7,951 nucleotides of DNA from JBHJHK01 sp050330975 (lineage in GTDB: Bacteria; Pseudomonadota; Gammaproteobacteria; Competibacterales; Competibacteraceae): positions 1-7,951 of the forward strand of contig JBHJHK010000299.1 in NCBI GenBank assembly GCA_050330975.1. The letters are read 5' to 3'. A program made the position numbers and the translations under genes. A model generated the notes under the pieces. That model was not told where the DNA came from, did no database searches, and saw only the letters and a list, made by a program, of their open reading frames with translations. The first letter of the stretch is position 1, and each line of letters opens with the position of its first letter. Below, piece by piece: positions 6,808 through 7,951 of this stretch.

Positions 6808-6853
6808 ATGTCGTGCTTTGATATCTGCCCGATGGCGAAGTTTGGAGGAATGA
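6788..6853 (+). CDS. Possible leader mini-ORF (21 codons) coupled to the methyltransferase
   Basis: The frame begins TTG-ATT (MIKRCSLCRALI...) with an ideal AGGAGG six bases upstream, and stops at TGA 6851-6853. That stop overlaps an in-frame methyltransferase ATG at 6850 as ATGA. The CxxC near the N-terminus (CSLC) might be a remnant of a zinc-ribbon start, but this is weak. It could be a leader peptide that loads ribosomes for the methyltransferase, or the original N-terminus of the gene separated by a frameshift. The sequence alone does not decide. Confidence 0.4.
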   Translation: MIKRCSLCRALISARWRSLEE

Positions 6854-7449
6854 ACTTGATCCACCAGGAAACTGAAGGACTCTTGTCTCCTGTTCTCAGA
6901 GATATACGTTTGCGCCAAGTGTCTTTCCACATTGAGGAATCTTCGACCATACTGGATATGGCGTGTGTGGCGGGATACTTATCGAGATTCCTGCCGGTGG
7001 GCTGTAGGTATTACGGTGTTGATCGGGTGCCCGCTTCGAACACTAATGAATTCACGAGCTTTTTGCATTTGGATGTGCTGGCCAATGGTTCATTTGAACG
7101 GATACGAGATTGGCTTCCCCAGAGCCCAGATTATGTGACCTGCATTGCCTTTTTGGAACATATCGAGAATCCAGCAGAATTCGTCGAAAAATGCAGCCGG
7201 TTGTTGGCGTCAAATGGAAAATTCATCGGTACAACACCCCACCCGCGGGGTCGGATAGTCCATGACTTGCTGTCGCGAGTTCATTTGTGCAGCCGACAGG
7301 GTGCCGAAGAACACGAAAGGTTTTTGGGAAAAGAAGATATCGAAAGAATTGCCAGGACTTCCAAGGGCTCTTTGTCACGCTATAGCCAATTTCTTTTGAG
7401 TTTAAATCAGTTGTTTGTAATTGAATACCCCGAACGAAGAGAAGCTTAG
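6808..7449 (+). CDS. Class I SAM-dependent methyltransferase, atypical glycine motif, start uncertain
   Basis: This soluble protein has up to 213 residues and a Rossmann-type methyltransferase core. Visible are motif I position STILDMACVAGYLSRFLP (46-63), the acidic end of strand 2 in YYGVD (D72), LHLD (D89), and the motif IV region VTCIAFLEHIENP (110-122), followed by RLLASNGKFIGTTPHP (131-146). The later EEHERFLGKEDIERI and FLLSLNQLFV segments resemble surface-glycan-cluster methyltransferases that modify a sugar or chain end. Motif I is normally D-x-G-x-G-x-G; here it reads DMACVAG, with only the last glycine kept, so SAM binding may be impaired. ATG 6808 is the outermost ATG and has no ribosome binding site. 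ATG 6850, overlapping the mini-ORF stop and followed by MNLIHQETEGLLSP, is the better biological candidate. Low GC like the preceding gene. The methyl acceptor is unknown, and it could be a decaying gene. Confidence 0.72.
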   Translation: MSCFDICPMAKFGGMNLIHQETEGLLSPVLRDIRLRQVSFHIEESSTILDMACVAGYLSRFLPVGCRYYGVDRVPASNTNEFTSFLHLDVLANGSFERIRDWLPQSPDYVTCIAFLEHIENPAEFVEKCSRLLASNGKFIGTTPHPRGRIVHDLLSRVHLCSRQGAEEHERFLGKEDIERIARTSKGSLSRYSQFLLSLNQLFVIEYPERREA

Positions 7450-7509
7450 AATATCTATCCATTCGCCAGTCGAGGGTCTAGCAGAGCCTATCCCCAGGGC
7501 GCCGCGGAG

Positions 7510-7536
7510 CCCACCTACCCGAGATGGGGAGGTGGG
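7510..7536 (+). terminator. Strong hairpin between convergent genes, probable terminator
   Basis: CCCACCTACCC (7510-7520) pairs with GGGGAGGTGGG (7526-7536) around a GAGAT loop, giving ten pairs and one A-G mismatch. It sits 60 bases after the methyltransferase stop and 16 bases beyond the stop of the minus-strand gene. On the plus strand a short CTTTTC follows after about eight bases, which is not the ideal immediate T tract. No T tract follows on the minus strand. It may act as a terminator or as an mRNA 3'-end stabiliser for one or both transcripts. The rest of 7450-7552 holds no gene; base composition returns to GC-rich there. Confidence 0.5.
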
Positions 7537-7552
7537 GAAACGGTCTTTTCAA

Positions 7553-7951
7553 TCATTGAGGATTGGCAAAGGTGCGGTTGCCGGTGGCGGAGAGGTCTAA
7601 CCCCCCGGGACCCCTGGCGTAGTGAAAGGTCCGCTCCACCACGGTGGGATTGCCGGCTCGATCTCGCACGCGGGCCTTGACCACTTGGCGGCCTGGGGGG
7701 GGCGGTGTGGCCAAGGTGATGCGGAAGCGGCCTTCCCCCATGGGTTCGGCCAGGTCGGCGAGCTCGGTGTTGGGGCGCCGACCGCGGACGGCAAAACTCG
7801 CCTTGATGGACAGCGACTTTAGGTCGATCCCACTGTTGCCATCGGCAATGCCTACCAGTAGGGCGTCCAGGTTGGTGAGGGGTTGAGATGAGAGGCCTGG
7901 ACTGGCCAAGTGGAGGGCGGGGGGCATGGTGTCGGCAAACCAACCGAGGCC
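7553..7951 (-). CDS. C-terminal part of a probable exported Ig-like/beta-sandwich protein, 5' end outside window
   Basis: The minus-strand frame is open from the window edge to a TGA at 7555-7553, giving 132 codons, of which the ATG at 7927-7925 is probably internal. The visible part has one domain-like stretch: PPALHLASP, then LLVGIADGNSGIDLKSLSI, a charged middle with ELADLAEPMGEGRFRITL, and a closing VVKARVRDRAGNPTVVERTFHY. Alternating hydrophobic residues, SGID and DRAGNP fit bacterial Ig-like or cadherin-like beta-sandwich repeats found at the ends of secreted or surface proteins. The last about 20 residues (GPGGLDLSATGNRTFANPQ) are an extended Gly/Asn-rich tail without a PEP-CTERM or LPXTG-type anchor. 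High GC, like hldE. It is transcribed towards the glycan cluster and is probably a separate unit. The specific function is not recognised. Confidence 0.6.
   Translation of the reverse strand, partial: GLGWFADTMPPALHLASPGLSSQPLTNLDALLVGIADGNSGIDLKSLSIKASFAVRGRRPNTELADLAEPMGEGRFRITLATPPPPGRQVVKARVRDRAGNPTVVERTFHYARGPGGLDLSATGNRTFANPQ

Noticed and set aside
5161..7490. Similar short strings at the two edges of the low-GC segment (AGGGTC, and CTATTCCAT versus CTATCCATT)
   Set aside because: Six to nine bases with mismatches over long flanks are within chance; not credible target-site duplications or att sites.
7515..7943. A second minus-strand frame, 142 codons, over the same region as the beta-sandwich protein
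   Set aside because: Rich in Arg, Pro and His without domain pattern; the alternative frame has a coherent Ig-like sequence open to the window edge.

Overview
The window is from a Gram-negative bacterium. It encodes both enzymes that make the ADP-heptose precursor of lipopolysaccharide, followed by a membrane ligase that I recognise as the exosortase A (XrtA/PEP-CTERM)-associated O-glycosylation ligase type. A fused bifunctional HldE together with an XrtA-type surface-glycan locus suggests a proteobacterium, most simply a gammaproteobacterium. This is an inference, and the sequence does not name a genus. Most of the window is GC-rich (46 of 60 bases are G or C at 1021-1080), but the wzx-like and methyltransferase genes are much poorer (22 of 60 at 5461-5520).

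Layout. 1-1309: 3' part of hldE, cut by the window start. 1306-2283: hldD, overlapping hldE by GTGA. 2299-3642: polytopic XrtA-type O-antigen-ligase-like protein. 3645-3911: small acyl carrier protein. 3908-5110: GNAT-fold acyltransferase of the BioF2/CelD-like type, again overlapping by GTGA. 5186-6673: Wzx-like polysaccharide flippase. 6674-6807: AT-rich spacer. 6808-7449: class I SAM-dependent methyltransferase with an abnormal glycine motif and an uncertain start. 7510-7536: strong hairpin between convergent genes. 7553-7951: minus-strand 3' end of a probably exported beta-sandwich protein that runs off the window.

How the genes may work together. The first five genes are packed head to tail with 2-15 base gaps or 4-base overlaps and are almost certainly one operon. 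HldE and HldD supply ADP-L-glycero-D-manno-heptose. The acyl carrier protein and GNAT enzyme look like a donor/transferase pair that modifies a sugar or lipid-linked intermediate. The Wzx-like protein would flip the lipid-linked glycan to the periplasm, where the ligase would polymerise it or attach it. The methyltransferase may cap or decorate the glycan, if it is still active. No exosortase, PEP-CTERM signal, glycosyltransferase or priming transferase is visible here; these are expected outside the window.

The most unusual details are at the gene junctions. Two nearly identical GCCCC-N3-GGGGC hairpins bracket the ligase gene and enclose the G-rich tracts that would serve as ribosome binding sites. 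Two tiny ORFs precede the two low-GC genes, and each ends in an ATGA overlap with a main-gene start that has no usable Shine-Dalgarno of its own. I saw no CRISPR array, tRNA, rRNA, insertion sequence or new defence-type system.
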